Shown here: positions 18,301-27,298 of the stretch, in pieces
Numbering within the stretch: position 1 is the stretch's first letter
Layout: each line of letters begins with the position of its first letter
NCBI RefSeq assembly: GCF_000741165.1
Contig: NZ_JGYN01000004.1
Location: 62,001 to 126,000, forward strand
DNA length: 64,000 bases
Reading direction: 5' to 3'
Source: Bifidobacterium biavatii DSM 23969
GTDB taxonomy: Bacteria; Actinomycetota; Actinomycetes; Actinomycetales; Bifidobacteriaceae
Translations under genes and position numbers: made by a program
The notes under the pieces: model-generated
Databases searched by the model: none
Seen by the model: the letters and a program-made list of their open reading frames with translations, nothing else
What the model was told of the DNA's origin: nothing

Positions 18301-19611
18301 TCATGCGGCGCCGGCCATCGCCATCGCGAACGAGATGAGCGCGATCAGCACGTTCAGGATCACCAGCGTGAGGAACAGGCCGGACGTCCAGCCCCAGTAC
18401 GTGCCGGGCGCGGACCGGTTGACGCGCACGTACTCGCGCAAACCCCAGCCGTACTTGAGCAGCACCCAGATCAGGCCGCCCACGCCGACGATCACCAGAC
18501 ACACCGCATACACGACGTTGCCCGTATCGCCGAAGCTGCCGGCGATCGCACTGAACACGCCACCGATGACCGCATTGTTGAACACGTGCAACGCGATCGA
18601 CCACACCAGCGAATACTCCATCGCAACGAACGCGAAGATCAGTCCGCACGCAAACGCGAACAGGCCCTGCACCACGTCGTCGTGGAACAGCGCGAACATG
18701 AGCGACGAGGTGAGGATCGCGAAATTCCTGCCGAGCGGTTTGAGCTCCTTCATCACCACGCCGCGGAACACGAGTTCCTCGATGACCGGCCCGATCAGGC
18801 CGATGTACAGCCACATGCTCACCGTGACGGCCGACTCGGCGATGCCCTCCGACGTGGGCGACGCCAGCGGCGTGCCGAGCGCGGCGAACGCAACCTGAAT
18901 GAGAATGGATACGCCTTGCACGCCTACGAGCATCGCGGCGAACGCGAGCAGCCACGCAGGTCGCATGGCGGCATGCGGCTCGTGCGGATCGCCGGTCCAG
19001 AACGCGCGCGTGAGGATCGTTCGATGCCGCATGAGCAGCATGAACGCGAAACCGACCGCAACGGCCAGCAGGTACAGCACGCCGGTCCATTGCACGGTCT
19101 GCCGGGCGACTTCCTGCTCGAATTGGGACAGTTCCTGCTCGGAGAACATGCCGGACGTGGCTTGCGAACCGTAGCGGGACGCGGCCGCGGCGAGGCCGAT
19201 CACCATGCCCGCGATCAGGCTCGTGGCGGTGAATATGGCCTGATACGCGAGCGCGAGGCCGGCGACTCGGCCGACCGACTTGCGTAGAGTGCGGCGGCGG
19301 ACCGTTTCCGGGTCGACCGGCGGTTGCGGCGGGTAGGCGTAAGGATACGGCTGGTACTGATACGGCTGGTATGGCTGATACTGCGGCCACTGTTGTTGGG
19401 GATACTGCGGTTGCGGTTGAGGCTGCTGATAGTGCTGCCCGGACTGCGACGGAGAACCGGCAGAGTACGGCTGGTATTGCGGATACGGTGGCTGCGGTTG
19501 CGGATATGGGCTTGGCTGTTGCGGCTGGGTTTGAGGCTGCGACGATTCCGGCTGCGTCGGCTGCGACGAAGCGCCGGAATCAGGCTGAGGCTGAGATTCG
19601 TTGGTACTCAT
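18301..19611 (-). CDS. CPBP-family intramembrane metalloprotease with Pro/Gln-rich N-terminus
   Basis: A 436-residue membrane protein. The first ~130 residues are an extreme Gln/Pro/Tyr-rich cytoplasmic tail, followed by about eight hydrophobic helices. The CPBP (Abi/Rce1) motifs are visible: VIEELVFRGVVMKEL (the catalytic Glu-Glu and Arg), then SLMFALFHDDVVQGLFAF with the metal-binding His, and a third segment. Bacterial CPBP proteins act in peptide maturation or bacteriocin immunity; the substrate here is unknown. It is divergent from the response regulator gene. The start at 19611 was preferred over an in-frame start 16 codons upstream. Confidence 0.85.
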   Translation of the reverse strand: MSTNESQPQPDSGASSQPTQPESSQPQTQPQQPSPYPQPQPPYPQYQPYSAGSPSQSGQHYQQPQPQPQYPQQQWPQYQPYQPYQYQPYPYAYPPQPPVDPETVRRRTLRKSVGRVAGLALAYQAIFTATSLIAGMVIGLAAAASRYGSQATSGMFSEQELSQFEQEVARQTVQWTGVLYLLAVAVGFAFMLLMRHRTILTRAFWTGDPHEPHAAMRPAWLLAFAAMLVGVQGVSILIQVAFAALGTPLASPTSEGIAESAVTVSMWLYIGLIGPVIEELVFRGVVMKELKPLGRNFAILTSSLMFALFHDDVVQGLFAFACGLIFAFVAMEYSLVWSIALHVFNNAVIGGVFSAIAGSFGDTGNVVYAVCLVIVGVGGLIWVLLKYGWGLREYVRVNRSAPGTYWGWTSGLFLTLVILNVLIALISFAMAMAGAA

Positions 19612-19724
19612 GCCGTTCAGGCTACCCGCCGTTGCTGAACGAATCGTGACGATATCCACACGCGTCTACCAGCGGACATTCATGGACCGTCCAAGCAATG
19701 ACAATAAGACGAACCGCGAACCAT

Positions 19725-19737
19725 TAGGATGGGATTC
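19725..19737 (+). promoter_or_regulatory. Leaderless -10 element of the response regulator gene
   Basis: TAGGAT (19725-19730) is followed by exactly 7 bases before the ATG at 19738, with no ribosome binding site. This is the same layout as at glgE. Confidence 0.5.
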
Positions 19738-20469
19738 ATGGTCGAAGCACAAGGGGCCGCACGCGGGCCGGTGACGGTTGCGGCGGTGGACAACGATCGC
19801 ATGGCACTGCTGGCGTTGAAGGGGATCATGCCGCAGCTGCTGCCGGAGTCGCGGTGGCTGTGGGGCGTGGAAACCGCGGACGAGGCGGTGCGCAGGGCGC
19901 TTGATCCGGACGCGCAACCGCAGGTGCTGTTGGTGGACATGTCGCTTGGCGACGCGACCGGCGTGAGCGTGTGCCGCATGATCCGGCAACGCACCGACCG
20001 GGTGGCGCTGCTCGCCATCACCGCGTTCTCGACGGACGCGTATGCGCGTCGCGCGGCCGAGGCGGGCGCGCGGGGCATCGTGTCGAAGGCGGACATTCCC
20101 CAGTTGGCCAAGGCGTTGCGCACGGTGGCGGCCGGCGGGACCTTTGCCCCGCCGCAGTGCGCAGGCATGTTCCGCACCGCCGATGCCACGGGAACCGTTA
20201 CGGGAACCGCTGCCATTTCGACCGCGCCCGAAGAGACCCCCACGCTCGGCACCGAGGCCAACGCCGATGCCAACGCCGGGAGCCGTCCCAAGCTCGGCGC
20301 CAAAGAAGCCGAAACCCTGCATCTCCTGTCGCAGGGACTCAGCTACGACGAGATCGCCTCGCGTTGGGGCGTGGCCGCTTCGACCGTGCGCACGCACGCG
20401 CACCGGGCGGTCGACAAGCTCGGCGCCCATTCCCTCGCCCACGCCATCGCGATCTGGTTAAGCCGCTAG
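19738..20469 (+). CDS. NarL/LuxR-family response regulator
   Basis: A 243-residue two-component regulator. The receiver domain (about residues 10-125) has the acidic site after strand 1 (AAVDNDR), the phosphoacceptor Asp in VLLVDMSLGD and the conserved Lys in GIVSKAD. A low-complexity Thr/Ala/Pro linker leads to a LuxR-type HTH (LLSQGLSYDEIASRWGVAAS). It acts as a cytoplasmic transcription factor. Its probable partner kinase is the convergent gene; the two stop codons share one CTAG. Confidence 0.9.
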   Translation: MVEAQGAARGPVTVAAVDNDRMALLALKGIMPQLLPESRWLWGVETADEAVRRALDPDAQPQVLLVDMSLGDATGVSVCRMIRQRTDRVALLAITAFSTDAYARRAAEAGARGIVSKADIPQLAKALRTVAAGGTFAPPQCAGMFRTADATGTVTGTAAISTAPEETPTLGTEANADANAGSRPKLGAKEAETLHLLSQGLSYDEIASRWGVAASTVRTHAHRAVDKLGAHSLAHAIAIWLSR

Positions 20470-21959
20470 CTGACCGCAAGCGGAATTTCGGCGCTGAGCG
20501 TCCATGCGCCGTCCTGCGCACTGGCGTGCAGCATGCCGCCAAGCGCCTCGATGGACGCGCGATGGAGACCAAGACCGCTGCCATGCCGGTGACCGTGCGT
20601 CAAGGAGTCGGATTCGTCCGCAAGCGTGTTGACCTCGTTGATGCGAATGTGCCGATCGTCGATGGCGACGAACAGATGGTACGCGGCATCCGCCCGCATC
20701 GTGCAATGCCGCACCAGATTCGCGTAGATTTCCTCCAGCAGGTTCATCGTCACCCGTCGCACGGCTGGCGACACCGTCTGCGAGCCCGTGCAACGCACTT
20801 GGGATACGCCCCGAATGCCCAGCATGGTCATCGTGCGGTCCTGATCCTCGACGTATTTCTCCAGTTGCACACCGAATGGAGATTCCGCGCTCGCACCATA
20901 CGCGGTCATCACTTTGGACGGGTCCGACTTCGTCATAAGGTCCCGCTCGCCGTTGAGCACGTCGATCACTTCATGCACGCGATCGAGCGCATGGTGCGAC
21001 CGTTCGTAGATGGTGTCGAGCATCGTGTCAAGGTCTTCGGCATCAGCAATGCCCGAGACGGTTGGAACATCTGCAACGCCTGAAACGTTCGAAGGGTTCG
21101 GCGACTCCGCGGAATCGTCCGTCGTCCCGGCACGGAGTTCAGACGTCATCGGAGTCTGAGCCGCGACCGCGGCTTTCGCCCGCCACGCGAGCATGGCGAT
21201 GGTGGACATGTCGTTGGCCACCGAATCGTGGATCATGTGCGCGAGCTCCTGTTCGCGCGTGATGCGGCGCAGCAGCCGCTCGCTGCGCGCGGCCCGCTCG
21301 TTCGCTTCGGCGGTGCGCCGGAACACCGCGCCGAACGTGACGAGGAAGCCGACGATCATCAGGTCGAGCGCGAACGTGAACACGAGCACGATGATCGAAT
21401 ACTGCGGCAACGCGACTGCAACGGCTTGTCTCCGCGCCTCGGCGCCGCCAGTCGCCGCATCGTCGGCGACGATGTCGTTGATCGCGCCGATGGCGCCGCG
21501 GATGACGCGGCCGCCGATCGAATTGGTTCCGGCGAACGAGAAGCCGACCGCGTCGAGCGTCGCGTAGCCGAGCACCGCCGCGACCGCGCCCCACCGCGGC
21601 AGCAGATAGCCGACGGCGAGAAACGCGGTCATGATCGCCGTGCCGCCGCTGGTCCACCAGCCTTGGCCGGGCAGGAGCGAACAACCGGCTACGACGGCCT
21701 GCAGCGCGATCGCGTATGGCACGCCGCGCATGAACGGGATTGCCGAGACCAGTCCTAGCCATGCGAGCGCGAGCAGCATCTGCATCGGCGAATCGGGCGG
21801 CAGGACGATGAGTTCGAGCACGATCAGGGCGCAGCCGAAGATCGTGTTCTTCTCGAGAAAGTGCGGTTCGCGCCACCACGCACGCCGTTCGGCGAGCGGA
21901 TTGTCGCCGCGCGACGAATCGTCGTCATGCGGACGGTTGCAGTCAGCCGGACCGGTCAT
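20466..21959 (-). CDS. Sensor histidine kinase (NarL-partner type)
   Basis: A 497-residue kinase with about six N-terminal membrane helices (residues 40-225), a coiled linker, and the HisKA_3-type box LAHMIHDSVANDMSTI with the phosphoacceptor His. The C-terminal ATPase region shows the N box (MNLLEEIYANLVRHC) and a G box (GHRHGSGLGLHRASIEALGG). The segment between the H box and ATPase domain carries a low-complexity insert (ESPNPSNVSGVADVPTVSG). It starts on the TGATG junction with the DUF805 gene, so translation is probably coupled. It likely signals to the convergent response regulator. Confidence 0.88.
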   Translation of the reverse strand: MTGPADCNRPHDDDSSRGDNPLAERRAWWREPHFLEKNTIFGCALIVLELIVLPPDSPMQMLLALAWLGLVSAIPFMRGVPYAIALQAVVAGCSLLPGQGWWTSGGTAIMTAFLAVGYLLPRWGAVAAVLGYATLDAVGFSFAGTNSIGGRVIRGAIGAINDIVADDAATGGAEARRQAVAVALPQYSIIVLVFTFALDLMIVGFLVTFGAVFRRTAEANERAARSERLLRRITREQELAHMIHDSVANDMSTIAMLAWRAKAAVAAQTPMTSELRAGTTDDSAESPNPSNVSGVADVPTVSGIADAEDLDTMLDTIYERSHHALDRVHEVIDVLNGERDLMTKSDPSKVMTAYGASAESPFGVQLEKYVEDQDRTMTMLGIRGVSQVRCTGSQTVSPAVRRVTMNLLEEIYANLVRHCTMRADAAYHLFVAIDDRHIRINEVNTLADESDSLTHGHRHGSGLGLHRASIEALGGMLHASAQDGAWTLSAEIPLAVS

Positions 21960-22726
21960 CACGCCTCCCCGCGGGCCGTATCGGACACCGCTGGCGGCCG
22001 GTCGAATCGCGCGCCGCGCGGGTCGCTGGGCAGGATCATGAGCAGCACCGACGCAAGCAAGGCCAGCAACAGCATGCCGAGCATGGTCAGCGTGGCCACG
22101 ACGGTCACCTGCAGCGAACCGTCGTCACCCCCGGCGTATCCGTCGATCATGCCGCCGACGAACAGCACCGCGAAAAACGACGTGAACGCGCCGAGCTGCA
22201 GCGCGGTGGGCAGAATCACCCACCATCCGCGCAGGTTCTCGTCGTGCAGCCGGCGCACGGACAGCGACAGGTCAGGCAGAAACAGCAGCAGCCAGCAGAC
22301 GAGCTGCGCCACGGTTCCCGCGTCGTCCCAGACCGCGGTCCCGACGCCGGCCCACAGCATGGCGACGCTTGCGATCGCGATGCAGACCGCCTGCACGAGC
22401 ATGCCGAACAGCCACGCCCACCAGTATTCGCCGCGCGACGCACACCCGTGGAACACGAACGTCTTGCGGAACATCCGCACGGTCGCCGCGCGGAAACCGA
22501 TCCCGTACCACGGTTCCCACAGCGCGGGGCGTCGCGCGTCCGACGCCGATGCCCCGACCCGTTGCGACTGGGCGTACTGGGCATATGTCACGTACGGATT
22601 CGCCGCGTACGGATTTCCGGACGCTGGATTGTCGAACGGCGCCGACGATGGCTCAGACGCCGCCGATGATTCAGACGGCGTCGCCGGCGGGCGTTGCCCC
22701 GGCGGGAACATGTTGGACTCGGTCAC
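21959..22726 (-). CDS. DUF805 membrane protein
   Basis: The 255-residue protein has a Pro/Ser/Ala-rich N-terminal ~75 residues, then the DUF805 core: FRKTFVFHGCASRGEYWWAW, followed by about four helices with LPDLSLSVRRLHDENLRGWW, the diagnostic RRLHD.n..GWW motif. The function of the family is unknown. A GTG start at 22726 is preferred because AGGGAG lies 5 bases upstream; two other GTG codons further upstream lack this. It is in an operon with the kinase gene and may modulate it. Confidence 0.85.
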   Translation of the reverse strand: MTESNMFPPGQRPPATPSESSAASEPSSAPFDNPASGNPYAANPYVTYAQYAQSQRVGASASDARRPALWEPWYGIGFRAATVRMFRKTFVFHGCASRGEYWWAWLFGMLVQAVCIAIASVAMLWAGVGTAVWDDAGTVAQLVCWLLLFLPDLSLSVRRLHDENLRGWWVILPTALQLGAFTSFFAVLFVGGMIDGYAGGDDGSLQVTVVATLTMLGMLLLALLASVLLMILPSDPRGARFDRPPAVSDTARGEA

Positions 22727-22902
22727 GGGATCTCCCTTGCTCACGGTCTCCACTCAACCCCATTCCCGCCGATTCGTCCAGTCCGCCTCGCCTCCCGGTC
22801 AACAAGCGTGTACCGGATCGTCGCGGCCGCGCCCGCGTCGTCTAGAGTGAAGGCATCTTGGTCGTACGGCAAACCGTGCGCACATCCGAGGAAGGGGAAT
22901 TC

Positions 22903-23602
22903 ATGGACGACACCGCATCGCCGAAACCAATCATCGACACCGGCACGCCACCGCCAACGACCGCCCCGTCCACAGCATCCGACATCCCGACAACCACGTC
23001 TCCGCCCGTCGCCGAACCGGCGGGGACTGCAGCAGCGGCGCCCATACCGATGCCGTCCGAACCGACGACGCCCGAACCGCCGCGGCACGATCCCTCACAG
23101 TCCGTCCCGTGGAACCATACGAACGAGTGGCGCAAGCTGCCCGAACGCATGGCCCAGGTGTGGATGATTGGCGAGGCGGTCAGCTGCGCATGCTGGCTTG
23201 CGGGATGCGCGGTCGCCGCGGCGATCTGCTGGTTCAACGGCTGGTGGCATTTCTGGCAGCCGCTCGTCATCGGCCTGATCGGAGCGGGCGGCGATCCTCG
23301 ACCTCGCGTCGCAGCCGTTGCAGACGCGCTACCGCTACGCGTTCAACCGCTTCATGATCGGCGACCGCTACCTGCGCATCCGCGACGGCTGGCTGTTCCG
23401 CAAAACCACGACGGTCCCCTATAACCGCGTGCAGCACGTGGACACCGAGCAGGGCCCGATCCTGCGCCGCTTCGGATTGACGACCATCGCCATTCATACC
23501 GCCGTCGGCGAGCACAAGATCGAATCGCTCGACACGGCCGAGGCGGAGCGCGTGACGGCGCTTATCGCCGAACGCGTCGCCGCCGCGAAGGAGGACCTGT
23601 AA
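22903..23602 (+). pseudogene. YdbS-like bacterial PH-domain membrane protein, frameshifted
   Basis: The ATG at 22903 follows AGGAAGGGG. The first frame encodes a Thr/Pro-rich tail, then two membrane helices (VSCACWLAGCAVAAAICW and a second ending VIGLIGAGG), and then loses sense. A frame shifted by one base continues with QTRYRYAFNRFMIGDRYLRI, the start of a bPH2 (DUF304) domain, to the stop at 23602. One extra base around 23280-23292 (a GCGGGCGGCG stretch) explains it. The gene is otherwise intact and overlaps the start of the second PH-domain gene (TAATG), as in ydbS-ydbT pairs. Confidence 0.75.
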
Positions 23603-25426
23603 TGGGCGGCGCAACGGGCGAAACCACGCGCGCCAGCCAGACCGGACATGACATTCAGGCCCAGCACGCCGGCCGACCCGGCCGGCACGATGACGGCTGG
23701 CGCATGCTGCATCCGGCTGCGTTGATCATGGGCGTCGCCAGCTCGGTCAAATCGGCGATCGGCGTCCTCCTCGCCGTCGTCGGCTACCGGATCATCCGAA
23801 ACGGATGGTCCGACTGGATTTTTGCCGGTGCTGTCGTACTGGCATTGGCGCTGTTCGTCGTACCGGCCGTCACCGAATGGCTGACCACACGCTACCGGCT
23901 GGGCGCGGACGCGCTGGAGTTGCGCACGGGCCTGTTCTCGCGCAAACACCGCACGATCGGATACGGCGCGATTCACACGATCGACAGCGCGTCGCCGATG
24001 TACCTGCAGCCGTTCGGCGTGACGCGACTGACGGTCACGGCGGCCGGATCGGACGCGAACATTACGCTCGATGCGGTGCCGGCCGCGCTGCAGCTTGAGC
24101 TGGAATCGCTGCGCGCGTCCAGCCGCGGCGGCAACGGCCGCGGCGATACGGGCGACGATCCATCGCCGTCCACGGTCCGCACAACGTCCGCAGTCTCCAT
24201 AACGCAGCCGTCGCAGCACTCCGCAACCAACTCCCAAACCGAAACGCCGGCGGCAATCGACGATCTCCCCGCACGCGACGGCGTCCCCCATTCCGCCGCC
24301 GACCTCCCCGACCGTCCGGTCTTCCGTGCGTCCGTGCGCGACATCATCCTGTTCGCCGTCACCAATATCGGCGCGTTCACCGCAGCGCTGGCGATATACG
24401 CGTTCTTCGACCGAGTTCGCGACCTGATCCCGCGCGACTGGATGCGTTCGGCCACGCGGTCGGTCGACGCGATCGTCGCGCGCGGAGTCCTGTCGATCGC
24501 ACTGTTCGCGGCGGCGTGCGTCGTCACGGTCATGGCCGTGAGCGTCGTCGCGGCGATGCTGCGGTTCTACGGGTTCGAAGTGTGGCGTCGCGGCGACGAT
24601 CTGGTGATCGTGCGCGGCCTGTTCACGCGCCGCACGTCCACGCTGCCGGTCAGCCGCATTCAGACGATCGTGATCCGGCAGTCACTGCTGCGCCGGCCGT
24701 TCCGACTGTGCTCGGTCAGTCTCGGCCTGAGCGCGTCGGCGGAGTCCGGAGACGATGATTCGTCCGGCTCCGACGCGTCGGAGATTCTGCCAATCGTCGG
24801 CACGCGCCGCGTGACCGCGATCTTGCGCTCGATGCTGCCGGAGTGGGACGTGCGCGACGGTCTGCCGATACGTCGCACCGGCCGCGGCCTGACGCGGTAC
24901 TACGTGACGATGCCGATCGCGTGCGGACTGCTGGCCGTCGCCGTGACGGTCGGGGTGATGCTGACATACGGCTGGATGGGACGATGGTGGGCGTGGCCGG
25001 TGACGGCTATAGTGACGCTGGCGGCCGCACTGTGGACGGCCCGCGGTTGGCTGCGCGCGCGGGTCGAGGGGTATGCGCTGCCGGTCGACGAAACGGCAGC
25101 CTCCGCCGACGGAGACGCGGATGGGCGCACGCAAACAAGCGTCTCCCGCTCCCCCGCTCCCCCACCGCATCGTGGCGACCGGCATGCGCGGGCTGACCCG
25201 GTACATGATGGTCACCCGCAGGTCGCGCGTGCAGTCCGTGACGCGTGAGTCGGCGCTGTGGCGCGAGCCGCGAGGCGTCGAAACCCTGCGGATGCCGCTG
25301 TTCGTCACCAACGACATCGACGAGCTGCGCTTCCGCTTCCTACGCACCGCCGACGCCGATCGGCTGGCGGAATGGGCCTTGGGACAGGGTTCTACCGCCA
25401 GCACCGCTCGTAGGGCAGGCCGGTGA
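23602..25426 (+). pseudogene. YdbT-like protein with three bacterial PH domains, frameshifted near the 3' end
   Basis: A partner of the upstream gene. The first frame runs from 23602 and encodes four or more membrane helices and two bPH2 domains (TTRYRLGADALELRTGLFSR and FEVWRRGDDLVIVRGLFTRR). Near 25080-25175 the coding sense moves to a frame one base later, where TRYMMVTRRSRVQSVTRESA begins a third bPH2 domain ending at 25426. One surplus base in one of two C5 runs (about 25152-25166) would account for this. The 3' end overlaps the convergent transporter gene by 35 bases. ydbS/ydbT pairs are linked to envelope stress or antimicrobial resistance in other Gram-positives; the role here is unknown. 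Confidence 0.72.
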
Positions 25427-27098
25427 GCGATTCGACGACGCGTCGGGTTTCGGGCGTCACGTCGGCCTTGCTGCCGCCGTTGCGCAGACGGGTGATTTCA
25501 GCGAGCACGATGCCGTCGGTGCGCTTGTCGATGGTCAGGCGCGAGGAGATGATCCAGCACACGATCATGGCGAACGCGAACCAGCCGAGCAGCACCGCGC
25601 CGAGGCCGATGCGGGCCTCCGGAGTCTGAGCGGCGCGCGTCGCGTCGAACCCGACGAACGAGAGTACCGCACCCACCGCGATGGTCGCGATGCCGGAGCA
25701 CAACTGCCGGAATGAGGATTGAATGCCGGAGAACGTGGCGGAACGGTACCGTCCGGTCACGATCTGGTCCACGTCGGCGATGTACGGGAACACGGCCCAC
25801 GGCAGGTAACCGCACAGCGATTTGAATGCGAAGAACCACACCGCGCCGGCCACGGCGAACACGGTCCACCACGCGTCCGGCAGGGCAGGCAGGCCCAGCG
25901 CGCCCGCACCCGAACCCGTGCCCGTGCCCGAACCCGGAGCCAGCATCCACGCAACAAACAGCCATGCCAGCCCGCTCAGGCATCCCGCGAAGTTGATCGC
26001 ATACATGCGTCGCGGCCCGAGCCGGGTCATGCCGAGTCCGAACAGCGGCATGAGCGGCAGGGATATCGCGAGGCATCCGAGCAGCAGCGAGGCGAACGCG
26101 GCCGTGTGGTTCCAGTTGTAGACCACGAAGAACACGAATGTCTGCCCGAACACGTCCATAGAGACCTGCACGAGCAGGTAGATCGCCAGATGCTTGCGGA
26201 ACACGGAGACGCGCAGCGTGGTGGCGTATTCGCGCAGCACTTTGAGCGCGCGCCGCCACCAGCCGATCAGCCCGATATGCCCGTCGCGGATCTCGCCGCG
26301 CGCGTACGCCCCGAATCCGGCCTCTTCCGGGGTCATTTCCCACGTGAACCGCCATGCGCCGAACACGGCGAGCGCGAACAGCACGGTGGTGGTGATGGTG
26401 AACGCCATGTACCCGCCGGGCCGGGTTTCGCCGAACACGGCCAGAACCGCGCTGCCGGCGAGCGGGATGAGCGTGCCCGCACCGGTGGAGATGAACAGGC
26501 GCGTGGTGGACAGTTTGGTGCGCCCGTTGAAGTCGGGCGTCATTTCGCCGGGCAGCGGATTGTAGCCGGTGGCGAACGACTGGCCGAGCACGACCCACAG
26601 CGCGTAGGTCGCAAAGTACACGCCGACCGGCAGTCCGGGGATCCACAGCAGGATGCCGGTGAGGATGAGCGGCGAGGTGACGAGCAGCATGAGCCGGCGC
26701 CGTCCGAACCGCCGGCCGATCGGATAACGGTAGAGGTTGTCGTCGAACACGCCGAACAGAAGCGCGGCGAACGCGCTGATGATGGCGCTCAGGCCGACCA
26801 CGGTCTGCGCGGTGCCGATGTCCATGCCGCAGAAGCGCGTCCAGAACAGCGTCAGGTAGGTGGCGCAGATGGTGAGCTGTCCGCCACCGTAGAAGTCGCC
26901 GACGCCGAAGCCTATGGCCTGACGCATGGTGATTTTGCGCGGCCCCGGCACGGCGACGGCGGCGGCGAGCGCCTTGCTGCCGCCGCTGTCAGTGCCCGTC
27001 TTGTCGTTGACGGTCGCGTCGGAGACGTCGGCGCTGGCGTCCGTTGCGGTGTCGATGATTGTGCCGGAGACGTCGGCTGCGTCGGTCGGGGCGGACAA
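25392..27098 (-). CDS. GPH-family sugar:cation symporter (MFS)
   Basis: A 568-residue transporter with twelve predicted helices after a Thr/Asp-rich N-terminal tail of ~60 residues. The GPH signature is visible (MRQAIGFGVGDFYGGG at the first helix, then FDDNLYRYPIGRRFGRRRL in the first cytoplasmic loop). Family members import glycosides, pentosides or hexuronides with Na+ or H+. No ATG is available upstream of the first helix; TTG at 27098 preceded by GGAG is the most likely start. It is downstream of GH27 and GH51 on the same strand, so it probably imports their substrate or a galactoside/arabinoside product. Confidence 0.85.
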   Translation of the reverse strand: MSAPTDAADVSGTIIDTATDASADVSDATVNDKTGTDSGGSKALAAAVAVPGPRKITMRQAIGFGVGDFYGGGQLTICATYLTLFWTRFCGMDIGTAQTVVGLSAIISAFAALLFGVFDDNLYRYPIGRRFGRRRLMLLVTSPLILTGILLWIPGLPVGVYFATYALWVVLGQSFATGYNPLPGEMTPDFNGRTKLSTTRLFISTGAGTLIPLAGSAVLAVFGETRPGGYMAFTITTTVLFALAVFGAWRFTWEMTPEEAGFGAYARGEIRDGHIGLIGWWRRALKVLREYATTLRVSVFRKHLAIYLLVQVSMDVFGQTFVFFVVYNWNHTAAFASLLLGCLAISLPLMPLFGLGMTRLGPRRMYAINFAGCLSGLAWLFVAWMLAPGSGTGTGSGAGALGLPALPDAWWTVFAVAGAVWFFAFKSLCGYLPWAVFPYIADVDQIVTGRYRSATFSGIQSSFRQLCSGIATIAVGAVLSFVGFDATRAAQTPEARIGLGAVLLGWFAFAMIVCWIISSRLTIDKRTDGIVLAEITRLRNGGSKADVTPETRRVVESLTGLPYERCWR

Positions 27099-27110
27099 CG
27101 TTGGTGCTCC

Positions 27111-27179
27111 TTGGTCGGGTCGGATGCGGTTGGTCGGGTGCGATTGGTCGGGATGTTTGGACGTGACGCTTGGTCGGGG
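27111..27179. repeat. Four copies of TTGGTCGGG
   Basis: TTGGTCGGG occurs at 27111, 27130, 27144 and 27170, in the 200-base gap between the GH51 and symporter genes. Spacing is irregular. It could be slippage-derived or a regulator site cluster. Confidence 0.6.
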
Positions 27180-27298
27180 ACGCTTTGGCCGAATGCCGGC
27201 TTCGGCATGACAAAAGGGAGGCGTGCGCAGCCCGTGCATCGCATGGGCGGGCGCATGCGCTCCCTTCAGTCTAGTCTCGGCGTATGCCGACGAGGATG

